From the NCBI GenBank assembly GCA_031082205.1, contig JAVHLJ010000018.1, forward strand, positions 1 through 49,576: 49,576 nucleotides of DNA. Reading direction: 5' to 3'. Shown piece after piece: positions 23,667-32,480 of the stretch. Under the pieces are notes generated by a model. It saw nothing but the letters and a program-made list of their open reading frames with translations, made no database searches and was not told where the DNA came from. Every line of letters begins with the position of its first letter. The first letter of the stretch is position 1. This DNA is from Elusimicrobiales bacterium (GTDB lineage Bacteria; Elusimicrobiota; Elusimicrobia; Elusimicrobiales; UBA9959). The position numbers and the translations under genes are program-made.

Positions 23667-23975
23667 CTACTTTTTCGCCGAGCGCTGGATGAGGACGCCG
23701 GTCTTCTTTATCACCTTGCGGAAATCCTTGCCGGAGGCTCCCCAGTCCACGGTCTCCACCCTGAAAGGGAAACGGGCGGCCGTGAATTCCGCCGCCAGTT
23801 TCTCAAGGCGGGTGGCCGGGAGCGGCTGCTCCGACATGACGGCCAGGTCCAGGTACGAGTATTTCTTGGCGGGGCCGGAGGCGCGTATCCCGTAGACCAT
23901 GACGTCGAATTCGGGCAGACTGCCCGAGAGGATGTTCTTCACTTTCCTGAGATGCGCCGGTTCCAGATCTATCAT
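23667..23975 (-). CDS. Nucleotidyltransferase-fold protein with a degenerate active site
   Basis: A 102-residue protein of the MNT/pol-beta nucleotidyltransferase superfamily. The usual catalytic signature GSR-x-G...SDxDL reads GIRASGPAKKYSYLDLAV, so the serine is Ile and the first aspartate is Tyr. The last strand, FRVETVDW, keeps the third acidic position. The enzyme may be inactive or altered. Such proteins often pair with a HEPN partner in toxin-antitoxin modules, but none is next to it. It has its own AGGAGA site and a strong terminator, so it is a single-gene unit. Confidence 0.75.
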   Translation of the reverse strand: MIDLEPAHLRKVKNILSGSLPEFDVMVYGIRASGPAKKYSYLDLAVMSEQPLPATRLEKLAAEFTAARFPFRVETVDWGASGKDFRKVIKKTGVLIQRSAKK

Positions 23976-24039
23976 CTTTTCTCCTGTCCCGAACCCGGTA
24001 TAAAGTCTATCAAATATACGGAGGGCCGCGGCGGCCGGG

Positions 24040-25776
24040 TCAAAGCTGGTTGAACATCAGCTTGTGAATGAGCCCCTTTATCGGCATGAAGGGGATGTCG
24101 AGGTCGCGGACCTTACGGGCCTTCTTCGCCTTCGCTACCGCCTGGCCGAAAGAGGCGTCCAGCTCCGCTACGGCGGCCCTGTCGGTGAAATTAGCGGCCA
24201 CCTCCATCACATAGCGTATGGAGCGGGGCTGCAGATTGAACGATCCGACAGTGCCGTAGACGCCGTCGACGGTCATCGTCTTGGAGTGGAGGCGGGTGTC
24301 GAGCCCCCCCTCCTTGAGATAGACATTGGCGCCGGCCTTGATAAGTTCCGGGAAGCTGCCCAGTATCATCGCGCCCATCATCTTGTCGCCGATGGTCTCG
24401 AGCGAGTTGGAGAGTATGTTCACTTCGACGCCGCGGGCCCGCGCGTCGAGCAGCGCCCGGTTCATCGCCGGCAGCATCACGATAATGGCGTTCTCTATGT
24501 TTATGCGTTCCGTGGCGCCGTAGACGGCCTTTAGCATGGAGAGCAGGATGTAGGGCTCGCCGCCGGGAGCGTTCCAGACTATCGAGGCCGGGACGGCGCC
24601 CGCGGAAGTCCCGTCGTAAGCCGCGGCGTCGGCCGGTAGGTTCAGGCCGTCCATGCCGGCCTGGGCGTTCCAGGCCTGTGCGAAGAAGCGCAGCGCGTCG
24701 CGCATGACCGGACCCTGGACCAGCACGTCCACGTCGCGCCAGCGGCCGTCGCCGGCCATGTGGGAGTAGACGTCGCCGATGTTCATGCCGCCCAGCACGG
24801 CGTACTTGCCGTCGGTTATCAGGATCTTGGAGTGGAACTCGTAATAGTGCCTCCCGGGCTGGTAGCGCAGCACGGGGATCCCGGCGCGCTCCATCCTGGC
24901 CAGTACGCCCTTGTCGTAGAGGCCGGCCGTGTCCTTGTCTATCATCAGCCGCACGTCCAGGCCCTGGCGCCTCTTCTCTATCAGCAGGTCGGCAGTGTGG
25001 TTGCCGGTCGCGTCGTCGTAGAACGCCCAGGTGGTCAGGAAAACGCTCTTTTTGGCGGCGCGTATGAGCTCCGCCCGCTTGCCGAAAGAGGCCGCGCCTT
25101 CTATTAGGGGCGTTATGCTGTTGCCCTCGCTGAACGGCGTTCCCTGAAGGGCGGCGAGCTCGGCCATGAAGCCGGCTTCGTTGAGCAGCGAGGGCTGGCC
25201 GCGGCGGCGCGGCTGATAGGCGCCGGCCCTGGCCATGGCAAGGTGGCGGGCCGTCATCCCGTCCCAGCCCTCTATGGGCGCGACGCCGGGCACGTGGCCG
25301 TTGGATTCCAGTTCGGCGCCGACATAAAGCGAGAACATCCGGGCGGCTTCCTCGGGCGACATCTTGGCTCCCTCGGGGAAGAAGCGGGCGAGCCGCGGGT
25401 CGCTGAGGACCCCGACTATTACCGGCTCGAGGACGCCCTGGCCCCAGGCCTCGCCCAGTTCCTTGACTATCGCGTCGTCTATCCGGGAGGGATTATGCCA
25501 GTTGGAGGTTATGTGTCCCACCAGCTTTTCTTTGAAGCCGGCTATAAGGGCCGCTTTGTCCGAGGGGGCGAGGGCGTCGGCCGCCGGGGGAGGGGCGGCG
25601 CGGTCCGGCACGGAAGAAAGATCGAACCCGCCGGAATCGCGCAGCTGGCCCAGCAGGCTCTCATAAGAGGCCTGGCCCCAGGTCAGGCCGGCGAAGCAGG
25701 CCAGGAACAGGGATATGGAAAAGAAAAGGACGGTTTTTGTCAGTATGCGTTCGTGTTTATCGGTTTTAAGGGACAT
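24040..25776 (-). CDS. Phospholipase D/cardiolipin synthase-like protein
   Basis: A 578-residue PLD-superfamily protein. After an N-terminal hydrophobic segment (about 13-33, signal peptide or anchor) and a 180-residue helical region come two HKD motifs: HSKILITDGKYAVLGGMN (about 314) and HSKTMTVDGVYGTVGSFN (about 495). Both have the spacing seen in phosphatidyltransferases and phospholipases. Cardiolipin synthesis or lipid cleavage at the membrane is likely. The long N-terminal region is not typical of Cls. A GAAGGAG site precedes the ATG. Confidence 0.85.
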   Translation of the reverse strand: MSLKTDKHERILTKTVLFFSISLFLACFAGLTWGQASYESLLGQLRDSGGFDLSSVPDRAAPPPAADALAPSDKAALIAGFKEKLVGHITSNWHNPSRIDDAIVKELGEAWGQGVLEPVIVGVLSDPRLARFFPEGAKMSPEEAARMFSLYVGAELESNGHVPGVAPIEGWDGMTARHLAMARAGAYQPRRRGQPSLLNEAGFMAELAALQGTPFSEGNSITPLIEGAASFGKRAELIRAAKKSVFLTTWAFYDDATGNHTADLLIEKRRQGLDVRLMIDKDTAGLYDKGVLARMERAGIPVLRYQPGRHYYEFHSKILITDGKYAVLGGMNIGDVYSHMAGDGRWRDVDVLVQGPVMRDALRFFAQAWNAQAGMDGLNLPADAAAYDGTSAGAVPASIVWNAPGGEPYILLSMLKAVYGATERINIENAIIVMLPAMNRALLDARARGVEVNILSNSLETIGDKMMGAMILGSFPELIKAGANVYLKEGGLDTRLHSKTMTVDGVYGTVGSFNLQPRSIRYVMEVAANFTDRAAVAELDASFGQAVAKAKKARKVRDLDIPFMPIKGLIHKLMFNQL

Positions 25777-25858
25777 GGTTCTCCTTCGGCCGCCTTCCTA
25801 TATAGTCTAGCCTTTGGCGCCCCCCCGCATAAGGGCCATTTGTTCCCCCCGCGCCGAT

Positions 25859-25888
25859 AAAAAGACCTACCGCCTATGGCGGCAGGTC
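25859..25888 (-). terminator. Intrinsic terminator after the DUF3750 gene
   Basis: On the minus strand GACCTGCCGCC-ATA-GGCGGTAGGTC (one mismatch) is followed by TTTTTA. It lies about 30 bases past the stop at 25920 and ahead of the PLD gene's leader. Confidence 0.85.
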
Positions 25889-25919
25889 CCATGCGGTGCG
25901 GGTCTTAAGGTCCCCGGCT

Positions 25920-26678
25920 TTACTTGTTAAGGCCTTTGTCGCGCAGGCCGATACGGCCCAGCAGCGGGAGTTTCAGGGCCGGACGCAGGAGGTCCACGCC
26001 GAAATTGAGTCCGAGGATATTGGCTTCCAGCCCGTCGGAGAGGCCGGCCGTGACCCCGAGAAGTCCGTAGGCCGAGATCTGGACCCCGGTGCCGGTCTCG
26101 GAAACGTCGGCCAGGCGGGCCCCGCCCAGCCAGTCGCGTCCCACCGCGTTGGGAGGAAGCTCCACACCTATTTCCGGTACATTGCGGAGTATGTGCGAAA
26201 TATAGGTGTTGCTGTTGGGGCCGGGCCAGGCACGGTAGGCGGAGGCGTACGGATAGGAGCGGGACGCTTGGTCCAGCAGGGGGATGATCCTTTCCGCCTT
26301 CTCACCCCGTATGTCGAAAAGGAGCCCCGGCTCCTTGCCGTACCAGCGGCGGTCGGGGATGTCCGGCTCCACGACCACCGCGCTCGTCGAGCGGCGCAGA
26401 CGCCAGCCTACCAGGTGATAGACCCGGTAATCCGCGGCGTCCTTCTCTTTTACCGAGATCCAGCAGTGCACGGCGAAAACGCCGCGCCAGCGCACGGCCC
26501 TGGCGGCGTAGCCCTGCACGACGGCGCCCGGGTGTTCCGCAGGAGAGGGCGCGATGCCGGCGCTGCTCCTGTCGGCGGTGCGCCAGTCCCGGCCCCCGCG
26601 GGGCGCGGACCCGGCGGCGGACGCCAGCAGCAGGATGGCCGTTCCGGCGGCTATGAAGGACATGGGGCGCGTTCTCAT
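25920..26678 (-). CDS. DUF3750-family exported protein
   Basis: A 252-residue protein with a signal peptide (about 1-24). It matches the DUF3750 family by AVVQGYAARAVRWRGVFAVH, GWRLRR and WPGPNSNTYISHILRNVP followed by LPPNAVGRDWL. The family's biochemical role is unknown. The segment between about 125 and 190 may form a papain-like core (GPNSNT), but the catalytic residues are not certain. The ATG is six bases after a -10-like TAAAAT without Shine-Dalgarno. It is divergent from a response regulator gene. Confidence 0.75.
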   Translation of the reverse strand: MRTRPMSFIAAGTAILLLASAAGSAPRGGRDWRTADRSSAGIAPSPAEHPGAVVQGYAARAVRWRGVFAVHCWISVKEKDAADYRVYHLVGWRLRRSTSAVVVEPDIPDRRWYGKEPGLLFDIRGEKAERIIPLLDQASRSYPYASAYRAWPGPNSNTYISHILRNVPEIGVELPPNAVGRDWLGGARLADVSETGTGVQISAYGLLGVTAGLSDGLEANILGLNFGVDLLRPALKLPLLGRIGLRDKGLNK

Positions 26679-26684
26679 CGGGAT

Positions 26685-26690
26685 ATTTTA
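26685..26690 (-). promoter_or_regulatory. -10 element six bases before the DUF3750 ATG
   Basis: TAAAAT on the minus strand is separated by six bases from the ATG at 26678; a recognisable -35 is lacking. The geometry predicts leaderless translation, as at 23607 and 32474. Confidence 0.4.
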
Positions 26691-26735
26691 GCAGATGGGC
26701 CCGCCCTAAATAATATAGAATTGCCGGGGGCAGGT

Positions 26736-27464
26736 ATGAAAAGAAAAATACTGCTTGTCGACGACAACGCTGAACTCAGGGCGAATTTCCGGCTCTGGTT
26801 CCCTGAATATTCCTTTACCGAGGCTTCAGGCGCGCCGGAGGCCCTGCGCGCCCTGTCCCGCCCCAACGATTTCGACCTGGTCATCATGGACGTGCAGATG
26901 CCCGGCATGGACGGCCTTACCGCGCTGGAGAAAATAAAGTCTTCGACCCACCCGCGGCGGGTCCTGATAGTGACCGGCTACAGCAGCAAGGAGACGGCCA
27001 TAAGCGCGCTGACCGCCAGGGCGGACGGCTACGTGGAAAAACCTTTCGATATAAAGACCATGCGCGCCGCCATAGAGACCCAGCTCCTTTCGGTTTCCGG
27101 CGCCGCCAGCCCCGCGGACCTGGACATGGAAAGCAAGGTGGAACACGTGAAGCGTTTCGTGGAGGCCAACTGCCTCGGCCGGGTCTCCCTCAAGGACGCC
27201 GCCGCGGCCGTATTCCTTTCCCCCAAATACCTGAGCCGGCTTTTCCGCGAGCGCACCGGCATGAAGTTCGAGGATTTCAAACTGAAGGCGCGGATGGCCC
27301 GCGCCCGCAGGCTGCTCCGTTCCACTTCCATGACCGTAAAACAGGTCTCCGCCCGGCTCGGCTATTCCAACCCCGAGTCCTTCATCCGCCAGTTCGAGAA
27401 GATAGTCAAAGAAACCCCCTCATGCTACCGCGGCGGCCGCCGCTGCCGCCCCCGCGGCCGCTAA
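26736..27464 (+). CDS. Response regulator with AraC-type DNA-binding domain
   Basis: A 242-residue regulator: receiver domain (1-118) with D9/D10 and phospho-acceptor D52 in LVIMDVQMPGMDG, TGYSS for the conserved Thr and KPF for the conserved Lys. An AraC-type double helix-turn-helix follows (about 145-235: VSLKDAAAAVFLSPKYLSRLF, then MTVKQVSARLGYSNPESFIRQF and ETPSCYR). The Arg-rich tail is odd. A histidine kinase gene lies 2.3 kb downstream on the same strand and is the natural partner. The start is set at 26736 by GGGGGCAGG upstream; an in-frame extension leftward is antisense to DUF3750. Confidence 0.9.
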   Translation: MKRKILLVDDNAELRANFRLWFPEYSFTEASGAPEALRALSRPNDFDLVIMDVQMPGMDGLTALEKIKSSTHPRRVLIVTGYSSKETAISALTARADGYVEKPFDIKTMRAAIETQLLSVSGAASPADLDMESKVEHVKRFVEANCLGRVSLKDAAAAVFLSPKYLSRLFRERTGMKFEDFKLKARMARARRLLRSTSMTVKQVSARLGYSNPESFIRQFEKIVKETPSCYRGGRRCRPRGR

Positions 27465-27528
27465 AGCCCCGTACTTCCCTGCCCCCCGCTGGGGTGGAAA
27501 AAAGTCAGTATAAAGAGGACTCCGCCAA

Positions 27529-27558
27529 TTGTCCCGCCGTAGTCGCGGGGGCTATACT
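27529..27558 (+). promoter_or_regulatory. Promoter of the receiver-PilB gene
   Basis: TTGTCC (27529-27534), 18-base spacer, TATACT (27553-27558). Transcription would start near 27565, giving a leader of about 40 bases. The 141-base gap after the AraC-type regulator makes a separate promoter plausible. Confidence 0.5.
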
Positions 27559-27605
27559 TTCTTTGAAGGATCGTGGTTCGGTAAACCAGGGCGGGCGGTT
27601 CTTTT

Positions 27606-29765
27606 ATGGAAGAGCGAGAAGAAGGGCGGGACGCCGATATAGGCGATATGTTCAGGGACGCCGTGCCTCCTGAGGATCCCCGATCCTCGCCCGCGCCGCG
27701 TCCCCAGGTCTTCAACGGGCTGAGGAAGGCGACGGTCACTCCCCCCCTCGCCTCGCGTCAGGACCCGAAGCCGGGTCCGGCCCCGGCGGCTCCGGCCCCG
27801 CGGCCGGCCCCCTCGCCCCAGCCCCGTAAAACCCCCCCGCAGCCAAAAACGGTGCTCGTGGTCGACGATAACAAGGATTACCGGGAGCTGGTGCGCCACC
27901 TCCTGGAAGTGAATCATTACAAGGTGCTGGAGGCGGGCAACGGCATAGAGGCCCTGGCGCTGATACAGGCCTCCATGCCCGACCTGATGCTCGTCGACTT
28001 CAACATGCCCAAGATGAACGGCTACGAACTGATCCAGGAGGTCAGGAGCAACGTGGACACCCACGACATAAAGATAATAATGTTCACGGGTGCCACCAAT
28101 CGCCAGCAGCTCCGCGCGCTCAACATGGACATAACGGAGTTCCTCGAGAAGCCGGTGCCTAACATGAAACTTCTCGAAAGCGTAGCCAAAGCCCTTGGGG
28201 CCCGCCCGGGCCAGCCGCCTAAGCCGGCGCCGCGTCCCGCCGAACAGAGGGATCCCCGCACGGCGCAGCCGGAGAGGGTCGTGGAGCCCGAGCCGCCCTC
28301 CATAGCCATAGAGCGTTTCGAGCAGGGCGGGCCGCCGCCGGCGCCGGCCCAGGATCATGCCTTCCCGGCCGCACCCCCGGAGGAGCCGGTGAGGCCGCTC
28401 TCCATCGAATTGCCCCGCCCGGAACCCGAGCCGCAGCCCGCGCCTCCACCCCGGGAATACTCCGCGCCCGAGCCTCCGGCCGAGGAAGTGCCTGAGATAG
28501 AGGAGACTCTGGCCGAGAACGACAGCGAACTGGAACTGGTCGACAGCGCCGCGGAAAAGAAAGAGGAAGCGATGGAGACCATCGGGCTTGAAAGCCTGGC
28601 CAAGGACTCGCCGCTCATCCAGCGCGTCAACAAGATCCTCGCCGCCGCCGTGGAGATGCGCGCTTCGGACATACACATCGAGCCTCAGGAGACGCGTGTG
28701 ACGGTGCGCGCGCGCGTGGACGGGGTCCTGAAGCAGCTGACCACGCTCCCGATATCCATACATCCCCGGCTGACGGCGCGCATAAAGATAATGAGCAACC
28801 TGGTGATAACGGAACGCCGTATCCCGCAGGACGGCCAGTTCCGCGTACAGATGCGCGGACAGAAGATAGAGTTCCGGGTAAGCACGCTCCCCTGCCTCAA
28901 AGGCGAGAAGATAGTGCTGCGCATACTGGGGCAGAGCAAGCTCAACTCGGACCTGGGGCAACTGGCGCTGAACCCCCGGGAGCGTCACGCCGTGGAGGCC
29001 GCCCTTAAGAGCCCCAACGGGCTCATACTGGTGACCGGACCTACCGGCAGCGGCAAGACCACCACCCTCTACACGATGATAAACGTGCTGAATAAACCCG
29101 ATGTGAACATAATGACGGCCGAGGACCCGGTTGAGTATGAAGTGCCGAACGTCAACCAGGTGAAGATACGCCCTGCCGTCGGCCTTACCTTCGAATCCAC
29201 GCTGCGCGCCTTCCTGCGCCAGGACCCTGACGTCATGCTGGTCGGCGAGATACGCGACCTGGAGACCGCCGAGATAGCCATAAAGGCTTCCATAACCGGA
29301 CATCTGGTGTTCTCGACGCTGCACACCAACAGCGCTCCGGCCACCATAACCAGGCTGACGCACATGGGCGTAGCCCCGTACCTGGTTGCCGCCAGCGTCA
29401 AGATGGTCATAGCCCAGCGGCTGGTGCGCAAGCTGTGCGAGCACTGCAAGGCCGCGGCCGCGCTTACCGAGGAGGACAGGTCCTTCCTCACCGAGAAGGA
29501 GATCGGGCGGCTGGGGCAGGTCTACCGCCCCGTGGGCTGCCATCATTGCCATGGCACCGGCTATTCCGGCCGGAGGCCCGTTTTCGAAGTGATGCCGATA
29601 GAGACCTCCGAGATGCGCAACATGATAACCACAAAGACGGACGTGGACGAACTCAACGGCCTCGCCATGCGGGAGGGCATGACCTCCCTCCGCGAGGCCG
29701 CCCTGGCGGCCGTCGAAACGGGAACCACTTCCATAGGCGAGGCGCTGAAGATAATGATGGGGTGA
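27606..29765 (+). CDS. Receiver-domain/PilB-GspE ATPase fusion
   Basis: A 719-residue fusion. A short N-terminal region leads to a full receiver domain (about 81-198) with D87/D88, phospho-acceptor D131 in LMLVDFNMP, T161 and K182. A Pro-rich linker (about 200-290) precedes a PilB/GspE secretion ATPase (about 315-719). The ATPase has N2-type region SDIHIEPQ, Walker A GPTGSGKTT (about 480), the His/Walker B block LVGEIRDLETAEIA, and a zinc site from CEHC and CHHC (about 610-650). The usual MshEN-type N-terminal domain of PilB is replaced by the receiver, so pilus assembly or secretion would be under phosphorelay control. The start lacks a strong Shine-Dalgarno. No pilin or PilC gene is in the window. 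Confidence 0.9.
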   Translation: MEEREEGRDADIGDMFRDAVPPEDPRSSPAPRPQVFNGLRKATVTPPLASRQDPKPGPAPAAPAPRPAPSPQPRKTPPQPKTVLVVDDNKDYRELVRHLLEVNHYKVLEAGNGIEALALIQASMPDLMLVDFNMPKMNGYELIQEVRSNVDTHDIKIIMFTGATNRQQLRALNMDITEFLEKPVPNMKLLESVAKALGARPGQPPKPAPRPAEQRDPRTAQPERVVEPEPPSIAIERFEQGGPPPAPAQDHAFPAAPPEEPVRPLSIELPRPEPEPQPAPPPREYSAPEPPAEEVPEIEETLAENDSELELVDSAAEKKEEAMETIGLESLAKDSPLIQRVNKILAAAVEMRASDIHIEPQETRVTVRARVDGVLKQLTTLPISIHPRLTARIKIMSNLVITERRIPQDGQFRVQMRGQKIEFRVSTLPCLKGEKIVLRILGQSKLNSDLGQLALNPRERHAVEAALKSPNGLILVTGPTGSGKTTTLYTMINVLNKPDVNIMTAEDPVEYEVPNVNQVKIRPAVGLTFESTLRAFLRQDPDVMLVGEIRDLETAEIAIKASITGHLVFSTLHTNSAPATITRLTHMGVAPYLVAASVKMVIAQRLVRKLCEHCKAAAALTEEDRSFLTEKEIGRLGQVYRPVGCHHCHGTGYSGRRPVFEVMPIETSEMRNMITTKTDVDELNGLAMREGMTSLREAALAAVETGTTSIGEALKIMMG

Positions 29766-29770
29766 TATTT

Positions 29771-31798
29771 ATGGAACCGCGCGACGACGAATACGGCACG
29801 CCCGCGCCTTCCCCCGGAGGAGGGGCGGACCCCTATCCGATGTCCTATCCGGGACTCTGTCACGAGTTCCTCCTTTCTCTGTCCAAGGCCGTAAAGGCGG
29901 CAGCGCTTTACCGGCTGAGCCACCCGGTCGTCATGGAAGCGGTCGGCAGATCGTTCACGCTCCTTTCCTCCATACTGTCCGCCTCCGGGACGCCGTCGCT
30001 CACCGTTTCGGCCGAGCAGGAGAACTGGCTTTTCAACGGGGACATAGTCCCCTCCGTGCCCGGAGACTCTCAGAACATGGCCGCCTATTTCAGGGTCCAC
30101 GGCCTGAAAGGGCTGACCTTTCTGCCGGGCGTTAAAAGTTTCGAGCTGGGAGCGATATGCGAGTTCTTCGGCACGACCCCGAAGAAGCAGCCCGAAGGCT
30201 TTTTCGTCGAGTTCATGGCCCAGAGGGGCGTCGAACACATAAAACCGGAGACCGTGCGCTACGTCAGGACTTCCGCGCCCGCGGCGCCGCAGGAGCGCCC
30301 TTTTCCGGCCGCGGCCGCGCCTCGTCCTTCCTCTCCCGCGCCGCAGGTCTCGCGCCCCGCGTCCGCCGCGGCAACGGCCGTTCCCCCGCGCGGGGGCCCG
30401 CCGGTGCCCCCGCCCGTTGCCCGGTTCAGCTCCGCCGCGCCGGCTTTTTCCCCCTCCGCGCCGGAAGATAAGAAGCCGCACGGCGCCGGTCCCGGCGCCG
30501 TCCGTCCGGGCGTCCCGTCGTCCGCCGCCCCAGCACCCGCCCCGGAAGGGGCGGCGGGCCAGGGCGGGGCGCTGCAGTCGATAAGCCTCGGCAACCTGGT
30601 CAAAGGCCTGGTGGAATCCTCGGTGAAGGACCCCAAGGCCAGGGTGCACGCCTACGAAGAGGCGCTGGGTATGATAAAGGACGCCATGGACAAGCAGGTA
30701 GAAGAGGCGACCCGGGCCATACAGGCGGAGAAGGAACTCGCGGTCAATACCCGGACCAGGACCGAGCAGGTCCTTTCGACCGTGGCCGAAGGCAAGATGA
30801 TCATCGACAAGCAGGGGCGGATCCTCATGATGAACCCGGCCGCCGAAGCGATAGCCGGCAAGAAGTTCATGGAACTGGCCGGGCATCACATAACCGAGCA
30901 CCTTAAGCCCGGCGAACACTTCCTGGCCCTTTCGGAGGACATGGAGCTGGCGCCCGGGCGCGCTCCGACCGGGGAGGTCAGCGTAGCCGGCGACGAGAGC
31001 GTGGAGAAGGCCATGCGCAGTTCCTTCGCCCTGCTCGAGGACGACGAGGGGCGCGTCATAGGCGCCTATACGACGCTGCCGAATATCATGAAATTCAAGG
31101 AGGCCGAGCGCCTGCAGGAGGAGTTCCTTTCCCGCATAACCCACGACCTGCAATCGCCGCTCTCGTCGATAACATCGGCCCTCGAGATGCTGACCGAGAG
31201 CGCCGGTACCAAGCTGGATCAGACCGAGGAGAAGTTCCTGGACATAAGCGTGCGCAACAGCCACAGGCTGGTCAAGATGATAAAGGGGATACTGGATTTT
31301 TCCAAGCTGCAGTCCGGGAAGATGGAGGTCAGTCCGAAGCCGGTGCCAGTCTCGGCCATCATAAACGAGGCAGGCGAGGGGCTCATCCCCTGGTCGCGCA
31401 CCAGGAATATAAACCTGGTCCTTAGGCCGCCTTCACCCGAACTGACGGTTCTGGCCGATCATGAGAAGATGGTGCAGGTCCTGACCAACCTGATCTCCAA
31501 CGCGATGAAGGCCACGCCGGCCGGGGGCACGATAATAGTCGCGGCCTCCCCTTCTCCCAGGAAGGACGGGACCGCCGTTGTGGGCGTGCGGGACACCGGC
31601 CACGGCATAGCGAAAGAGGACCTGGAGAAGGTATTCGAGAAATTCGTGCAGATAAAGGCCAACCGCCACCGGGACGGAGTGGGACTTGGGCTGGCGATAG
31701 TCAGGGAGTTCATTCGCCTGCACGGCGGCAGGATATGGGCGACCAGCGAAATAGGTAAGGGGTCCACTTTTTACTTCACGCTGCCCCTGGCTTCCTGA
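29771..31798 (+). CDS. Soluble histidine kinase with a novel N-terminal region
   Basis: A 675-residue kinase without membrane helices. An N-terminal region (about 20-165), not recognised, contains FLLSLSKAVKAAALYRLSHPV and the GLKGLTFLPGVKSFEL block. A Pro/Ala-rich linker (about 170-275), a helical segment, a PAS domain (about 330-440, including MIIDKQGRILMMNPAAE), HisKA with H458 in RITHDLQSPLSS and a HATPase domain (GHGIAKEDLEKVFEKF, GLGLAIV) follow. It begins five bases after the receiver-PilB stop (GGGGTGA serves as ribosome-binding site), implying coupled translation. Phosphorylation of the receiver-PilB fusion and/or the AraC-type regulator is likely. Confidence 0.88.
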   Translation: MEPRDDEYGTPAPSPGGGADPYPMSYPGLCHEFLLSLSKAVKAAALYRLSHPVVMEAVGRSFTLLSSILSASGTPSLTVSAEQENWLFNGDIVPSVPGDSQNMAAYFRVHGLKGLTFLPGVKSFELGAICEFFGTTPKKQPEGFFVEFMAQRGVEHIKPETVRYVRTSAPAAPQERPFPAAAAPRPSSPAPQVSRPASAAATAVPPRGGPPVPPPVARFSSAAPAFSPSAPEDKKPHGAGPGAVRPGVPSSAAPAPAPEGAAGQGGALQSISLGNLVKGLVESSVKDPKARVHAYEEALGMIKDAMDKQVEEATRAIQAEKELAVNTRTRTEQVLSTVAEGKMIIDKQGRILMMNPAAEAIAGKKFMELAGHHITEHLKPGEHFLALSEDMELAPGRAPTGEVSVAGDESVEKAMRSSFALLEDDEGRVIGAYTTLPNIMKFKEAERLQEEFLSRITHDLQSPLSSITSALEMLTESAGTKLDQTEEKFLDISVRNSHRLVKMIKGILDFSKLQSGKMEVSPKPVPVSAIINEAGEGLIPWSRTRNINLVLRPPSPELTVLADHEKMVQVLTNLISNAMKATPAGGTIIVAASPSPRKDGTAVVGVRDTGHGIAKEDLEKVFEKFVQIKANRHRDGVGLGLAIVREFIRLHGGRIWATSEIGKGSTFYFTLPLAS

Positions 31799-31813
31799 GC
31801 GGAAAGGCTCAGC
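31793..31813. other. Small hairpin between convergent stop codons
   Basis: CTGAGC and GCTCAG form a 6-bp stem with a 6-base loop between the kinase stop (plus) and the ankyrin gene stop (minus), only 10 bases apart. No T-run is present, so it is at best a weak bidirectional stop. Confidence 0.35.
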
Positions 31814-32474
31814 GGGCGAGCAGTTCAAGTTCGGCGGCGACTTGCGGGAACTCGCTCTTCCTGGCCACGCCGGCGGCGTCCAGGCCGTCCTTGTTCCGGG
31901 CGTCGGTCCTGGCCCCCAGTGAGATCAGTTTTTTGGCCGTATCCAGGTTTCCCCGCCAGGCCGCCAGGATGAGAGGGGTATTGTTGTCGTAGTCGAGAGC
32001 GTTGACGGCGGCTCCGGCGAGCACCAGTTCCTCGCATACCGCGGTGTGTCCGCGCAGGGCCGCCCACATCAGCGGCGTCCAGGTGATCTTGTCCCTGTCC
32101 TCCGTGGGCGCGCGGCGGGCGAGGAGGACCTTCAGCGCGGCCGGCTTGTTCCACCGGGCGGCCAGATGAAGCGGGGTCTGTACGCGGGCCTCCCTGGCCC
32201 TTATGTCGGCGCCCTTGTCCAGCAGCAGCTCCGTCATTTCAGCGTTGTCGCGCATGACGGCCATCATGAGAGGCGTGAAGGTCCTGGAGTTCGCGGGGTT
32301 GACCGGGACGCCCGCGTCTATGAGCCGCGAAACTTCCGCCTTGTCGCCTTTCCTGATGGCCTCTATAAGGGCCTGGTGATCGTCCGGCCGGGAGCAGGCC
32401 TGCATAAGCAGGAGCGCGGCGCAGAGCGCCGCCCCCAGAGCCGGCGCCGGGTCTTTTACCCTGAGATTCCCCAT
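31809..32474 (-). CDS. Ankyrin-repeat lipoprotein
   Basis: A 221-residue exported protein. Residues 1-27 look like a lipoprotein signal ending in LLMQAC, with C27 as the lipidation site. About five ankyrin repeats follow (for example TFTPLMMAVMRDNAEMTELL, TPLHLAARWNKPAALKVLL, TPLMWAALRGHTAVCEELV, TPLILAAWRGNLDTAKKLI). It is probably a protein-binding module at the membrane or in the periplasm; the partner is unknown. A near-consensus promoter ends six bases before the ATG, with no Shine-Dalgarno, so the mRNA is probably leaderless. Confidence 0.85.
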   Translation of the reverse strand: MGNLRVKDPAPALGAALCAALLLMQACSRPDDHQALIEAIRKGDKAEVSRLIDAGVPVNPANSRTFTPLMMAVMRDNAEMTELLLDKGADIRAREARVQTPLHLAARWNKPAALKVLLARRAPTEDRDKITWTPLMWAALRGHTAVCEELVLAGAAVNALDYDNNTPLILAAWRGNLDTAKKLISLGARTDARNKDGLDAAGVARKSEFPQVAAELELLAR

Positions 32475-32480
32475 GTCTCA

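Noticed and set aside
27552-29552. A 666-codon minus-strand frame over the receiver-PilB gene
   Set aside because: Antisense shadow; Walker motifs and receiver residues are on the plus strand.
29561-31264. A 567-codon minus-strand frame over the histidine kinase
   Set aside because: No motifs, opposite to a kinase with all expected boxes.
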